A stretch of 44,425 nt of DNA from CAZYWA01 sp964650975 [NCBI: uncultured bacterium]. Lineage in GTDB: Bacteria; JADJOY01. The notes beneath the pieces are model-generated. The model ran no database searches, was not told where the DNA came from, and saw nothing but the letters and a program-made list of their open reading frames with translations. Made by a program: the position numbers and the translations under genes. Of the stretch, positions 1 to 8,057 are shown piece by piece. The number at the start of each line of letters is the position of its first letter. Position 1 is the stretch's first letter. Where the stretch lies: positions 1-44,425 of the forward strand of contig CAZYWA010000005.1 of assembly GCA_964650975.1 (NCBI GenBank), written 5' to 3'.

Positions 1-1553
1 CTGGCGGTGGCTCCTGGCGCCACGATCAGCACCGCGCGGATGTTGTCGCGGAACGGCACCGTCGGAAATTCGATGTTGGTGTTGGGGAAGGGCAGCGGTC
101 CCGGCGGTGACGCCACCAAGGCCGCCGACGTGACGCCGCCGTCCGAGCCGCCCGACACCGCCATGTGGCGGAAGTCGGGCGAGAGCAGCGCCGCGAGCGC
201 CGACTGGTAGCGGCCGTCGCCCGGAGTGACGAGGCCGGTGAAGAACCCGACGATGTCGATCGCGCTCTGGATGCGGGCGATCTCCTCGCCTTCGGCGGTG
301 GTGCCGGCCTGGCCGGCGAACGAATCGCGCATCTCGGGCGCCAGCACGAAGTAGCCCTTGGTGTGGCTGCCGCCCTCGCCGGTCACGGCGTGGCTCGCGA
401 GCGCGACGGTCGCGTACTCGAGGCCGGCGGCGCTGTAGCCGGTGCCGCCGTGGAGCGCGAGCACCACCGGGCGCGCCGCGGCCGCCTGCGGATGGAAGTA
501 GAGCTCGGCGCGCAAGAGGCCGTAGGGATCGGGCTCGGCGGGATCGGAGTTGAGCACGTTGGTGCGCGCCGTCCAGTGGCACGCCTCGCCGCCCTCGACC
601 TCGGTCCAGGAGCAGCTGGCGAGCAACGGAACCGCGCCCGTACCGGGGACGTTGACGGTGGGGGTGAGCTGGCAGCCGCAGGCGTCCTCGGCGCTCGGCA
701 CGATCGCGCCCACGGCGCTCGGCGTGGTGAGGCCCTGGTCGTCGATCGCGACCACCACGAACCGGTACGAGCGGTCGCGATAGTCCGCGGGCGGCGAGGG
801 CGAGAAGAAGCTGCGCGGATCGACGACGGTCGAGAGCGCCGCCGAGTCGAACGATCCGAGTAGATCGGCGGAGCCGGAGCCGGTCGCGGGATCGCGGTCG
901 ACGGCGGCGAACACCTGGTAGCTGAAGGAGACGCTGGCGTAGGCTTTCTTCCATTCGAGCAGGATCGACGGCTGGCCCTGCGCATCGTGCGAGCTGGTGA
1001 GCGCCAGGATTCCCTGGAACTCGGGCGGTGCTCCGTTCGGGCACGACGCCAGGACCGCCACCAAGCCCAGCGCGATCCACGAAGCGCCGAACGGAGCGCG
1101 CGAACCCGGCTCCGGATCGGCCGAGGAGTCGCCGGACTCGTGCGCTCCGGAAGTCCCCCCGGGATGAGCGACGCCGGTTCGCAGCGCCGCGGCGAGGCGC
1201 TCCTGGATGGCCGGATCGGCACTGAAGATCTCGAGCGCCATGATGCGGCGCTCGGGGCGGCCCTCGCGCGGCCGGTCGAAGCGCACCACTCGTCCCTCGA
1301 AGGTCAGCTCCTCTTCGCTACCCGGAGGAGTGAAGCGCACCTCGACCCGCCTCGAAGGCGGCATGAAGCGCGGCGTCTCCGCGAGCAGCCCGCACGAGCT
1401 GAGCTCGACGGCCTGTGCGGACCACGCGACGTCGAGGCTTCGCATGCGCAGCGCTACGTGCACGCGCACGCGCGGGCTCCGGCGTCGTTCGGTTTGGTGC
1501 TCGGGGGCGCCGCGCCGGCGCCGCGGTCCCTGGCTTCGCGGATTCGATCTCAT
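1..1553 (-). CDS. PilZ domain fused to secreted-type alpha/beta hydrolase (3' end off window)
   Basis: One uninterrupted minus-strand frame gives 517 codons and runs off the window at position 1. Residues about 17-115 look like a PilZ (cyclic-di-GMP receptor) domain: an arginine-rich ERRRSPR start, then ELSSCG in the place of the usual (D/N)xSxxG, then VVRFDRP and MALEIF strands. A Ser/Gly/Glu-rich linker leads to a hydrophobic stretch at about 158-171 ending in LASC, which looks like a lipoprotein signal. After it come a fibronectin-like segment and an esterase domain with an HGG oxyanion motif at about H368 and a GGSDGG nucleophile elbow at about S470. I checked the codons through the junction (1023-1260) and found no stop and no ATG or GTG suited to a separate second gene; a TTG at the signal is the only alternative start. 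The start chosen is the ATG at 1553, with GAGG upstream. Either a true membrane-spanning fusion or two genes that lost the intervening stop. Confidence 0.8.
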   Translation of the reverse strand, partial: MRSNPRSQGPRRRRGAPEHQTERRRSPRVRVHVALRMRSLDVAWSAQAVELSSCGLLAETPRFMPPSRRVEVRFTPPGSEEELTFEGRVVRFDRPREGRPERRIMALEIFSADPAIQERLAAALRTGVAHPGGTSGAHESGDSSADPEPGSRAPFGASWIALGLVAVLASCPNGAPPEFQGILALTSSHDAQGQPSILLEWKKAYASVSFSYQVFAAVDRDPATGSGSADLLGSFDSAALSTVVDPRSFFSPSPPADYRDRSYRFVVVAIDDQGLTTPSAVGAIVPSAEDACGCQLTPTVNVPGTGAVPLLASCSWTEVEGGEACHWTARTNVLNSDPAEPDPYGLLRAELYFHPQAAAARPVVLALHGGTGYSAAGLEYATVALASHAVTGEGGSHTKGYFVLAPEMRDSFAGQAGTTAEGEEIARIQSAIDIVGFFTGLVTPGDGRYQSALAALLSPDFRHMAVSGGSDGGVTSAALVASPPGPLPFPNTNIEFPTVPFRDNIRAVLIVAPGATA

Positions 1554-2055
1554 GATGTTGCGCCTCACGACGGTGGTCGCCATCGGCGATCGCCCTGTTG
1601 CAGGACCTGCACATGAGCAAGGGACGAGCCGTTCGTGAATCCGTCATCGTGCTGACGGGAAGTGTCACTGGCGTCGTGCGGGAGCGGTGAGGGCCCGCGA
1701 CGAGCGAACCGAAGTACCTGAAACATCGATGCTAAAACCGATGGTGAATTCGCTGACGCCGAGGATCGAACGCGGTTCTGATTTTCCGCGCGGCGGGCGC
1801 GACGCGACGCTTTCGTGACTGGCGTGCTAGCCGCGAACGGCCGTTGGCATCGGCCGACAACCGGCGAGCGACGGCGGCAGTGGCATGCAGCGCTTCGCGC
1901 CAACCCCTCGCGGATGCTTCCGTGAATGGTGCGGCGAGCGGGTCCGCACCGGTGGATCTCCGGCCTCTATCCGTTCCCCGGGTACGCCTTCACGAGCGTC
2001 GCGCGACGGATGCTGCAATGCACCACCCGTGCCCGGTGAGCACCGGAATCACAGC

Positions 2056-2071
2056 GAAATCCGCGGATTTC
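2056..2071. promoter_or_regulatory. Perfect 16-bp palindrome upstream of secreted protein gene
   Basis: The sequence GAAATCCGCGGATTTC is a perfect palindrome about 185 bp upstream of the gene at 2256. It could be an operator for a dimeric regulator. No promoter hexamers could be tied to it, so the role is inferred from symmetry only. Confidence 0.3.
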
Positions 2072-2217
2072 CTCGCGACCCGGTCGAACCGCCGAGGCGG
2101 GGAGCGGGAGGCGGAGTGGCGCGAGCGGCGAGGGAACAGTTACGATTACGGTAGGGGATTGGCGTTTCGAGTGGGCCTCGGTGTCGAGCCGTCGAGCACG
2201 CCAGGGGAAAACGGTTG

Positions 2218-2234
2218 AGCCACCGGTGGTGGCT
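2218..2234 (+). promoter_or_regulatory. Hairpin immediately upstream of the ribosome binding site
   Basis: AGCCACC, loop GGT, then GGTGGCT forms a perfect 7-bp stem ending a few bases before the purine-rich GAAGAAAGGG that precedes the ATG at 2256. It may affect mRNA stability or translation of the secreted protein. Confidence 0.3.
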
Positions 2235-2255
2235 GGAAGAAAGGGCAGGACGTAA

Positions 2256-3596
2256 ATGAATCGCAGGTATCGCAACGATCGAATGAACGACCAGGTTCGC
2301 GCACCGCATCGTGCTGCGTGGCTCGTCGCCGCGCTCAGTGTCGTGCTTCTCGCCAGCGTGTCTCCGGCGGGAGCGGTGGTCTACACGACGCACGCAACAC
2401 CCGTCGGGCCGGTTCCAGGCACCAACAACAAGGCGGTGCTGACGCTCGCCGCGACCTCGAACTGCACGCCCCCCAGCTGCGCGACCAACACGCAGACGTC
2501 GTTCGTCCAGCCCGGGAGCACGGTCGACTTCAGCTACGACACCGACACCGGGTTGCTCAGCATCTCGGACACCACGCTCACCATGAGCGACGTCACGTTC
2601 TGTTTCCCCTCCAACGCGATCTGCATTCTCAAGGTGACCGCCACCAACCTCTCGCTGGCCTTCGACCACCTCCAGCCGGTCCCATCCGGCCCGGTCGATC
2701 CGATCACGGGCGGGGTGGCGATGCAGGTGCCGGTCAACGTCACGGCGACGATCTCGGTGCTTCCGGACCCGATCAACGCGCCGACAGCGGTGCCCTTCAA
2801 CGGTACGTTCGCCGTGCAGATGCCCGATGCGCACGGCACGTCGGATTCGCTGTCGCTCTTGAACCCCGGCACCACGATCACGCCGATCGACTTCATCCTG
2901 TCGCCGACCCTGTCGTACGAAATCAGCGGCACGATCAACTTCAACTTCACGGGTCCGTTCACCGCGCCGCTCTTCACGGACGGTGTGGAGACCGGTGACC
3001 TGACCGGCTGGAATGTCGCGAACACCGACAACGGAAGCCTCGTGGTCGATCACGCGGCCGCCCTCAACACCACGGTCTGGGGCCTCGACGCGATCGTCAA
3101 CGACACCGCCGGCATGTACGTCGAGGACGACACGCCCACCGGTCAGCCTTACTACCGCGCGCAGTTCTATCTCGACCCGAACACGTTCGATCCGGGCATG
3201 GCCAACAACGCGTTCCGCGCGCGCGTGTTCCTGGCGTTCACCAATCAGGCCAACCCGCGCCGCATCATGGCGATCGTGCTCAAGCGCCAGGGAGTCCAGT
3301 ACTCGATCGAGGCGCGTGCACGGCAGGACGACAACACCCAGAAGGACAGCGGCTTCTTCACGATCAGCACCGGGCCTCATCTGATCGGGTTCGAGCTCAC
3401 CAAGGCGACCAACGCCAACTCGAACGACGGAGTCATGAAGCTCTACATCGACAACACCCTGATGACCACGGTCAGCGGGATCGACAACAGCAACTCGGCC
3501 GTCGATCTGGTTCGTCTCGGGGCGCTGAGCCTCAAGACGGGCGCCAGCGGCTCGATCTACGAGGACGGCTTCCAGTCGTTCGTTTCCGCGCCCTGA
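2256..3596 (+). CDS. Secreted protein with C-terminal jelly-roll domain, unknown function
   Basis: The 446-residue product starts with a basic N-terminus, a hydrophobic segment (about 22-42) and an Ala-x-Ala-like cleavage region, so it should be exported. The first half (to about residue 235) is beta-rich, with Cys pairs near SNCTPPSC and FCFPSNAIC that suggest disulfides. At about 238-252 comes LFTDGVETGDLTGW, followed by about 190 residues with the pattern of a concanavalin/LamG-like jelly roll (RAQFYLDP, KLYIDN, GSIYEDGF near the end). The DGxExG motif matches the C-terminal tail of the two FG-GAP proteins at 34119-37255. I do not recognise a named family. The start at 2256 has a GAAGAAAGGG ribosome binding site; a second ATG at 2283 is possible. 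A terminator follows directly. Confidence 0.8.
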   Translation: MNRRYRNDRMNDQVRAPHRAAWLVAALSVVLLASVSPAGAVVYTTHATPVGPVPGTNNKAVLTLAATSNCTPPSCATNTQTSFVQPGSTVDFSYDTDTGLLSISDTTLTMSDVTFCFPSNAICILKVTATNLSLAFDHLQPVPSGPVDPITGGVAMQVPVNVTATISVLPDPINAPTAVPFNGTFAVQMPDAHGTSDSLSLLNPGTTITPIDFILSPTLSYEISGTINFNFTGPFTAPLFTDGVETGDLTGWNVANTDNGSLVVDHAAALNTTVWGLDAIVNDTAGMYVEDDTPTGQPYYRAQFYLDPNTFDPGMANNAFRARVFLAFTNQANPRRIMAIVLKRQGVQYSIEARARQDDNTQKDSGFFTISTGPHLIGFELTKATNANSNDGVMKLYIDNTLMTTVSGIDNSNSAVDLVRLGALSLKTGASGSIYEDGFQSFVSAP

Positions 3597-3621
3597 CGTT
3601 CGACGTCATCGGCTTCTAGCC

Positions 3622-3660
3622 ACGGGCGGGAAGGGCCGCGAGCCTTTCCCGCCCGTTTTC
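3622..3660 (+). terminator. Intrinsic terminator after the 2256 gene
   Basis: ACGGGCGGGAAGG pairs with CCTTTCCCGCCCGT (one bulged base) around a short loop and is followed by TTTTC. It lies 25 bp after the stop codon of the secreted protein and before the next plus-strand gene. Confidence 0.7.
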
Positions 3661-3732
3661 GTTTCTTCGCGGACCATGCCGGTACTTCCAGGGCGTTGCC
3701 ATCCCGGCCGAGCGCCGACGATTCTTCCCAGC

Positions 3733-4164
3733 ATGCGATTCCCACGCTCTCGCGCCGCCCGCGCGGCGTCCATCCTCCTCGCGCTGACGGTCCTTTCGAG
3801 CTGTAGCAAGAGGGGCGGCGGCCAGCTCGCGATCACGCTCCATCCGGGCGAGAGCGTGAAGACGGTGCTCGACGTGCACGCCGGTCAAGCAGAGGGCGGC
3901 ACGCTCACGTCCTGCGATCTGGCGACGCTCAATCAGCCCGACGCGGACACGCTGAAGGCGCTCGAGCAGATCGACGCCACCGTGGGGAAGCCGGCCAAAT
4001 CCGCCACTCGCCACTGCTCGGTCGAGGTCGACCTCACGGCGCACCCGGATGCCGCTCCAGGCGAGTACCGACTCGAGGTGCTGTTCTTCTACGCGTTCTC
4101 GGCGCCCTTCCAGGTCGACCAGGAAGGCAGCGACTTCGGCTCGATCTTCGTGACGGTGCAGTAG
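3733..4164 (+). CDS. Small lipoprotein, unknown function
   Basis: The product is 143 residues. It begins with MRFPRSR, a hydrophobic core, and the lipobox-like LSSC at about residues 19-22, so it is probably a lipoprotein. The mature part has two further cysteines (LTSC and ATRHC) and beta-rich sequence. No family is recognised. The longer frame from 3676 would put 19 residues before the signal peptide and cross the terminator region, so the ATG at 3733 is preferred. It converges on the molybdopterin enzyme gene. Confidence 0.65.
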   Translation: MRFPRSRAARAASILLALTVLSSCSKRGGGQLAITLHPGESVKTVLDVHAGQAEGGTLTSCDLATLNQPDADTLKALEQIDATVGKPAKSATRHCSVEVDLTAHPDAAPGEYRLEVLFFYAFSAPFQVDQEGSDFGSIFVTVQ

Positions 4165-4228
4165 CCGGGGCTCGCGCGCCGGAGACCGTCGCGCTCCACT
4201 GGAGCGTGTCGGGTCGCGGGTGTTGGAG

Positions 4229-4247
4229 CCCGCCGGTCTCCGGCGGG
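4229..4247. terminator. Hairpin between convergent genes
   Basis: CCCGCCG, loop GTCTC, CGGCGGG is a perfect 7-bp stem between the stop codons at 4164 (plus) and 4254 (minus). No T-run follows, so it is either a weak bidirectional terminator or a decayed relative of the dispersed palindromes described below. Confidence 0.4.
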
Positions 4248-4253
4248 TGGCGG

Positions 4254-6422
4254 TCACACGACGCGTGCCACGGTGACCGGCACGCCGCTCAGCTGCGAGG
4301 CACCGGTGACGGCGTCGAAGAGGCGTTCGTCGGTGACGTCGTTGATGCTCACTCCCGGGTGAGTCGAGGCGACGCCCAGCGAATCGCCGGCGCGGGCGTG
4401 GCCCCAGCCGTGGGGGATGCAGACCACTCCGGGCATCATCTCGTCGCTGACCTCGACCGGGGCTTCGATGGCGCCGACGCGCGACGCGACCGTGGCGCGG
4501 TCGCCGGTCGCGAGCGCGCGGCCGCGCGCGTCGTCGGGGTGCATGAGCAGCGTGCAGCGGTCGCGTCCTTTCACCAGGCGCGGGCTGTTGTGCATCCACG
4601 AGTTGTTGGTGAGGAGCTGACGGCGGCTGATGAGCACCAAGGGTTGCGCGCTCGCGACGTTCGCCGGCGCGCCGGCGATCTTGCGCTCCAGCCGCGGCAG
4701 GTCCTCGAGCAGCGGCGCTGCTGCGAGCTCGATCTTTCGCGATCGCGTGGCGAGCCGGCCCGGAATGCGCGGTTCGAGCGGCCCCAGATCGACGCCGTGC
4801 GGCTTCGCGATCAGCTTCGTTAGGCTCAGCCCCTTCGACCACGGAAGGAAGCGATCGCCGTGCGGTCCGGTCCGGATCCAGAGGTCGAGCATGCCGCGCG
4901 GGCCGAGCTTGCGGCCGAGCTTCACCCCGGCGCGTGCGATCGTCCGCCACAGACCGCCGCGCCGCTCGCCCAGGCGCTCGATCAGCTCCAGGAAAATCTC
5001 GTGATCGTGGAGCGTGCCCTCGGGCTTGGGAAAGAGCGCGGGCGAGAAGTGCGCCACGTTCCGCACCGCCAGCGATTGCGCGAGCATCGGAAAATGATCG
5101 TGCTCGAGCCCCCAGCTGGGCGGCAGGATGAAATTCGCATGGCGGGTGGTTTCGTTCCGGTAGATGTCGATGGCGACGAAGAAATCGAGCCCGGTGAGGG
5201 CCTTCTCGACGCGGCCGCCGTTGGGCAGCGAAAGCACCGGATTTCCGGCGTGGGCGACCAGTCCACGGATACGCCCTTCGCCGGGCGTGTCCATTTCTTC
5301 CGCGAACACGGCGACCGGTAGCTCGCTGGTGAACTCCTTCAAGCCGCTGACACGGCTGCGCCAGCGATCGTGGCTGCCGCGCTGGCCGAGCAGCGTGGCG
5401 ACCCCGGCCAGGTCCACCACCGGCGTCGAGAACATCCAGCCCCCCGGGCGGTCCAGATTGCCGGTGACGACGTTCAGCACATCGGTGAGCCAGGTCGCCA
5501 GCCCGCCGAATTCCTGGACGCAGGCACCCATGCGCGAGTAGCACACCGCTCGCGGCGCCGCGGCGAACTCGCGCGCCAGCTTGCGGATCGTCTGCGCGTC
5601 GATGCCGGTCGCGGGCACGACGCGCTCGGGAGTGAAGGGCGCCAGCCGCTCGCGTACCTCGTCGAGTCCATTGGTGAAGAAGTCGAGTCGTCCGGGATGA
5701 CCGAGACCTTCGTGCTGGATGGTTCGCACCAGCGCCGCAAGCAGCAGCGCGTCGCTGCCGGGGCGGATGAACAGGTGCTGATCGGCCGCGTCGGCGGTCT
5801 CGGTGCGGCGCGGATCGACCACCACGATCTTCCCGCCCCGCGCGCGGATCTGCTTCAGCCGCCCCGCGATCCCGGGAGCCGCCATGGCGCTGCCGTTCGA
5901 CACCACCGGGTTGGCGCCGAGGATCAGCAGGAACTCGGTGCGTTCCAGGTCGGGGACCGGGATGAGCGCTTGGTTGCCGTACAGAAAGTACGACGTCATG
6001 AGCCGCGGCAGCGCATCGACCGAGTTGGACGAGTAGTTGTTGTGCGAGCGCAGGAAGTCGCGAAACGGCAGGCCGAAGAGCAACGCACTGGCGCTGTGCG
6101 CCGTGGGATTGCCGATGTAGAGCGCCATTGCGCTCTTGCCGTGCGCGTGCTGGATCGCGGCGATGCGGTCGGCGGTCTCGTCGAGCGCCGCCTTCCACGA
6201 CACCGGCTCCCAGCGATCGCCGACCCGCCGCAGCGGCTCGCGGATCCGGTCGGGGTCGTGCTGGACGTCCTGCAGCGCCACTCCCTTGGGGCAGATGTGA
6301 CCGTTGCTGAAGCGGTCCTGCGCGTCGCCGCGGATTGCCGAAATTCGGCCGTTTTCGTGAGAGATCTCGAGGCCGCACATCGCCTCGCACAGGTGACAGA
6401 CGGCATAATGGGTTCCGGTCAC
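4254..6422 (-). CDS. Molybdopterin-dependent oxidoreductase (DMSO reductase superfamily)
   Basis: This is a 722-residue catalytic subunit. C9, C12, C16 and C44 form the N-terminal 4Fe-4S motif (CxxCxxxC and a later C followed by PKG). The rest shows the typical bis-MGD fold: LILGANPVVSNG, KIVVVDPRRTETA, and a C-terminal dinucleotide-binding domain with HPDDARGRALATGD and IPHGWGH. The segment NNYSSNSVDALPR sits where the Mo ligand is usually found and has Ser but no Cys or Sec there, unlike formate dehydrogenases. There is no Tat signal, so it should be cytoplasmic. Its ATG overlaps the stop of the upstream acyl-CoA ligase (ATGA, 6419-6422), so the two are translationally coupled. The substrate is unknown; the ligase suggests a CoA thioester or organic acid pathway. 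Confidence 0.9.
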   Translation of the reverse strand: MTGTHYAVCHLCEAMCGLEISHENGRISAIRGDAQDRFSNGHICPKGVALQDVQHDPDRIREPLRRVGDRWEPVSWKAALDETADRIAAIQHAHGKSAMALYIGNPTAHSASALLFGLPFRDFLRSHNNYSSNSVDALPRLMTSYFLYGNQALIPVPDLERTEFLLILGANPVVSNGSAMAAPGIAGRLKQIRARGGKIVVVDPRRTETADAADQHLFIRPGSDALLLAALVRTIQHEGLGHPGRLDFFTNGLDEVRERLAPFTPERVVPATGIDAQTIRKLAREFAAAPRAVCYSRMGACVQEFGGLATWLTDVLNVVTGNLDRPGGWMFSTPVVDLAGVATLLGQRGSHDRWRSRVSGLKEFTSELPVAVFAEEMDTPGEGRIRGLVAHAGNPVLSLPNGGRVEKALTGLDFFVAIDIYRNETTRHANFILPPSWGLEHDHFPMLAQSLAVRNVAHFSPALFPKPEGTLHDHEIFLELIERLGERRGGLWRTIARAGVKLGRKLGPRGMLDLWIRTGPHGDRFLPWSKGLSLTKLIAKPHGVDLGPLEPRIPGRLATRSRKIELAAAPLLEDLPRLERKIAGAPANVASAQPLVLISRRQLLTNNSWMHNSPRLVKGRDRCTLLMHPDDARGRALATGDRATVASRVGAIEAPVEVSDEMMPGVVCIPHGWGHARAGDSLGVASTHPGVSINDVTDERLFDAVTGASQLSGVPVTVARVV

Positions 6423-8056
6423 GAGCTCCTCCCGGCGCGCGGCTCAGGCCCGCCAAGGGCGGCGAAATCGCCCCGCTCCCAGCGTTCGCGCAACACGAAC
6501 TTCTGGATCTTGCCCGAGCCGGTGAGCGGGAAGCTGTCGAGGAAGATCCAGTAGCGTGGCGTCTTGGGCGCGGCGAGGCGTTCGCGGACGTGCGCGCGCA
6601 GCTCGGCGACCGCGGGCCGGGTGGCGGAGTCGGTTCGCACGAAGGCCGCCAACTCCTCGCCCATCTTGGGGTCGGGTACGCCGATCACCGCCGCCTCGAT
6701 CACGGCCGGGTGCTCGTGGAGCGTCGCTTCGATCTCGGCGGGAAACAGGTTCTCGCCCCCGCGGATCACCATGTCCTTGAGCCGCCCGGTGATCCGGCAA
6801 TAGCCGCGCTCGTCCATGGTGCCGAGGTCGCCGGTGTGAAGCCAGCCCTCGCGGTCGATCGCGCTCGCGGTCGCCGCGGCGCTGTCGAAGTACTCGCGCA
6901 TCACCAGGTAACCGCGCGTGCAGAGCTCGCCGACCGTACCCGTCGAGACCACCGTCTGGCTCAGTGGATCGACGATCTTCACCTCGGTGCCGGGCAGCCC
7001 CACGCCGACCGTCTCCGCTTTGTCCGCTGGCGCGTCGTCGAGCTTGGTCTGCGTCACCACCGGCGACGCCTCGGTCTGCCCGTAGACGATCGCGAACTGG
7101 GCGCCTAGCCGCGACTCGATCGAGCGCACCACCTCGGGCGGGACATTCGCGCCTCCCGACACCACCGCGCGCAGCGCCGAGAGATCGCGCTCGCCGAAGC
7201 CCGGCTGCTCCATCATCGCGATGAGCATCGTCGGAACGCCCAGGAAGTGGGTGGCGCGCTCGCGCTCGATCAGCTCGAGCGCGCGTGCGGGGTCGAAGGC
7301 CGGCAAGAACGCGTGCGCGGCACCGACCTGCATCGGTCCGAGCGCGGAGAGGACGCAGCCCGCGGTGTGGAAGAACGGCATCGCGTGCGCGTAGACGTCG
7401 CCCTCCCCGACGCCGAAGCGCCGCACGTAGAGACGCGCGTTGTTGGTGAGGCTGCGGTGGCCGAGCAGCGCCCCTTTCGGGAAGCCGGTGGTGCCGGAGG
7501 TGTACTGGATCTGCGCGGGAGTGTCGGGCGTCACGTCCGGCAGCGCGCGATCGCCGCCGGCGCTCGCCAGAAATGCGTCCCAGTCCTCGATCGCCACCAC
7601 TTCTCGGAGCCCGGGAAGCCCGGCGCGCACTTCCGCCACGGCCTCCGCCATCGGGTTGCCGCGAAAGCTCGCGACGTGAAAGAGCCCGGCAGCGCGCGAC
7701 TGGCGCAGCACGTAATCGAGCTCGCGCGGCCGGTACGCGGGATTGACCGTGACGATCACCAGCCCGGCGAGCCCCGCCCCGAGCTCGAGCAGCAGCCACT
7801 CGGGCAGGTTGGGAGCCCACACCGCCACGTGCTCGCCCGGCTCGAAGCGCGCGAGCAGCGCCCGCGCGGTGCGCCGCGCATCGCGCAGCAGCTGGTCGAA
7901 CGTCCAGGTGCGCCGGCTCCCCGGTTCCAGGCCCCACGCGATCGCGGCGAGCTGGTCCGGCGCGCGAGACGCCGCGTCGTGAAGAATCGATCCGACGGTG
8001 GTTTCGAGGACCGGCTCCGATGGGTCAGCCGGCCAGTACGAATGCGCGAGCGCCAT
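6419..8056 (-). CDS. AMP-dependent acyl-CoA synthetase/ligase
   Basis: The 545-residue enzyme of the ANL superfamily activates a carboxylate with ATP to an acyl-adenylate and transfers it to CoA. The signature YTSGTTGFPKG is at about residues 185-195. Downstream are YGQTEASPV, GWLHTGDLG, GRLKDMVIRGGENLFP and the catalytic-lysine region LTGSGKIQK near the C-terminus, so all core motifs are intact. It is most like medium/long-chain fatty acyl-CoA synthetases of the FadD/FadK type, but chain length cannot be judged. It starts one base after the AsmA-like gene stop (8058) and overlaps the molybdopterin oxidoreductase start by 4 bp, which places it inside a minus-strand operon. Confidence 0.92.
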   Translation of the reverse strand: MALAHSYWPADPSEPVLETTVGSILHDAASRAPDQLAAIAWGLEPGSRRTWTFDQLLRDARRTARALLARFEPGEHVAVWAPNLPEWLLLELGAGLAGLVIVTVNPAYRPRELDYVLRQSRAAGLFHVASFRGNPMAEAVAEVRAGLPGLREVVAIEDWDAFLASAGGDRALPDVTPDTPAQIQYTSGTTGFPKGALLGHRSLTNNARLYVRRFGVGEGDVYAHAMPFFHTAGCVLSALGPMQVGAAHAFLPAFDPARALELIERERATHFLGVPTMLIAMMEQPGFGERDLSALRAVVSGGANVPPEVVRSIESRLGAQFAIVYGQTEASPVVTQTKLDDAPADKAETVGVGLPGTEVKIVDPLSQTVVSTGTVGELCTRGYLVMREYFDSAAATASAIDREGWLHTGDLGTMDERGYCRITGRLKDMVIRGGENLFPAEIEATLHEHPAVIEAAVIGVPDPKMGEELAAFVRTDSATRPAVAELRAHVRERLAAPKTPRYWIFLDSFPLTGSGKIQKFVLRERWERGDFAALGGPEPRAGRSS

Positions 8057-8057
8057 G

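Larger units (their letters stand above)
1554..2255. other. Intergenic region, 702 bp, no convincing gene
   Basis: This gap separates the divergent PilZ-hydrolase gene and the secreted protein at 2256. Open frames here have no coherent third-position G/C bias and no recognisable motifs. It holds a perfect 16-bp palindrome (2056-2071), a hairpin next to the ribosome binding site of the downstream gene (2218-2234), and a GAAC-GGCC-GTTG near-palindrome at 1835-1846. Confidence 0.6.

Noticed and set aside
1835-1846. GAAC-GGCC-GTTG as a second SOS box
   Set aside because: It matches the GAAC-N4-GTTC core with one mismatch but lacks the TAGTG/CACTA flanks of the lexA operator and no promoter is near it. 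Short palindromes of this type are common in high-GC DNA.
2049-3380. A 443-codon minus-strand frame opposite the secreted protein gene
   Set aside because: Its composition is Arg/Val/His-rich and lacks structure, as expected for an antisense frame in high-GC DNA. The plus-strand gene has a signal peptide, a ribosome binding site and a terminator.
3616-6456. A 946-codon open frame on the minus strand
   Set aside because: It is a shadow frame of the molybdopterin oxidoreductase. The true frame has the cysteine motif and bis-MGD signatures.
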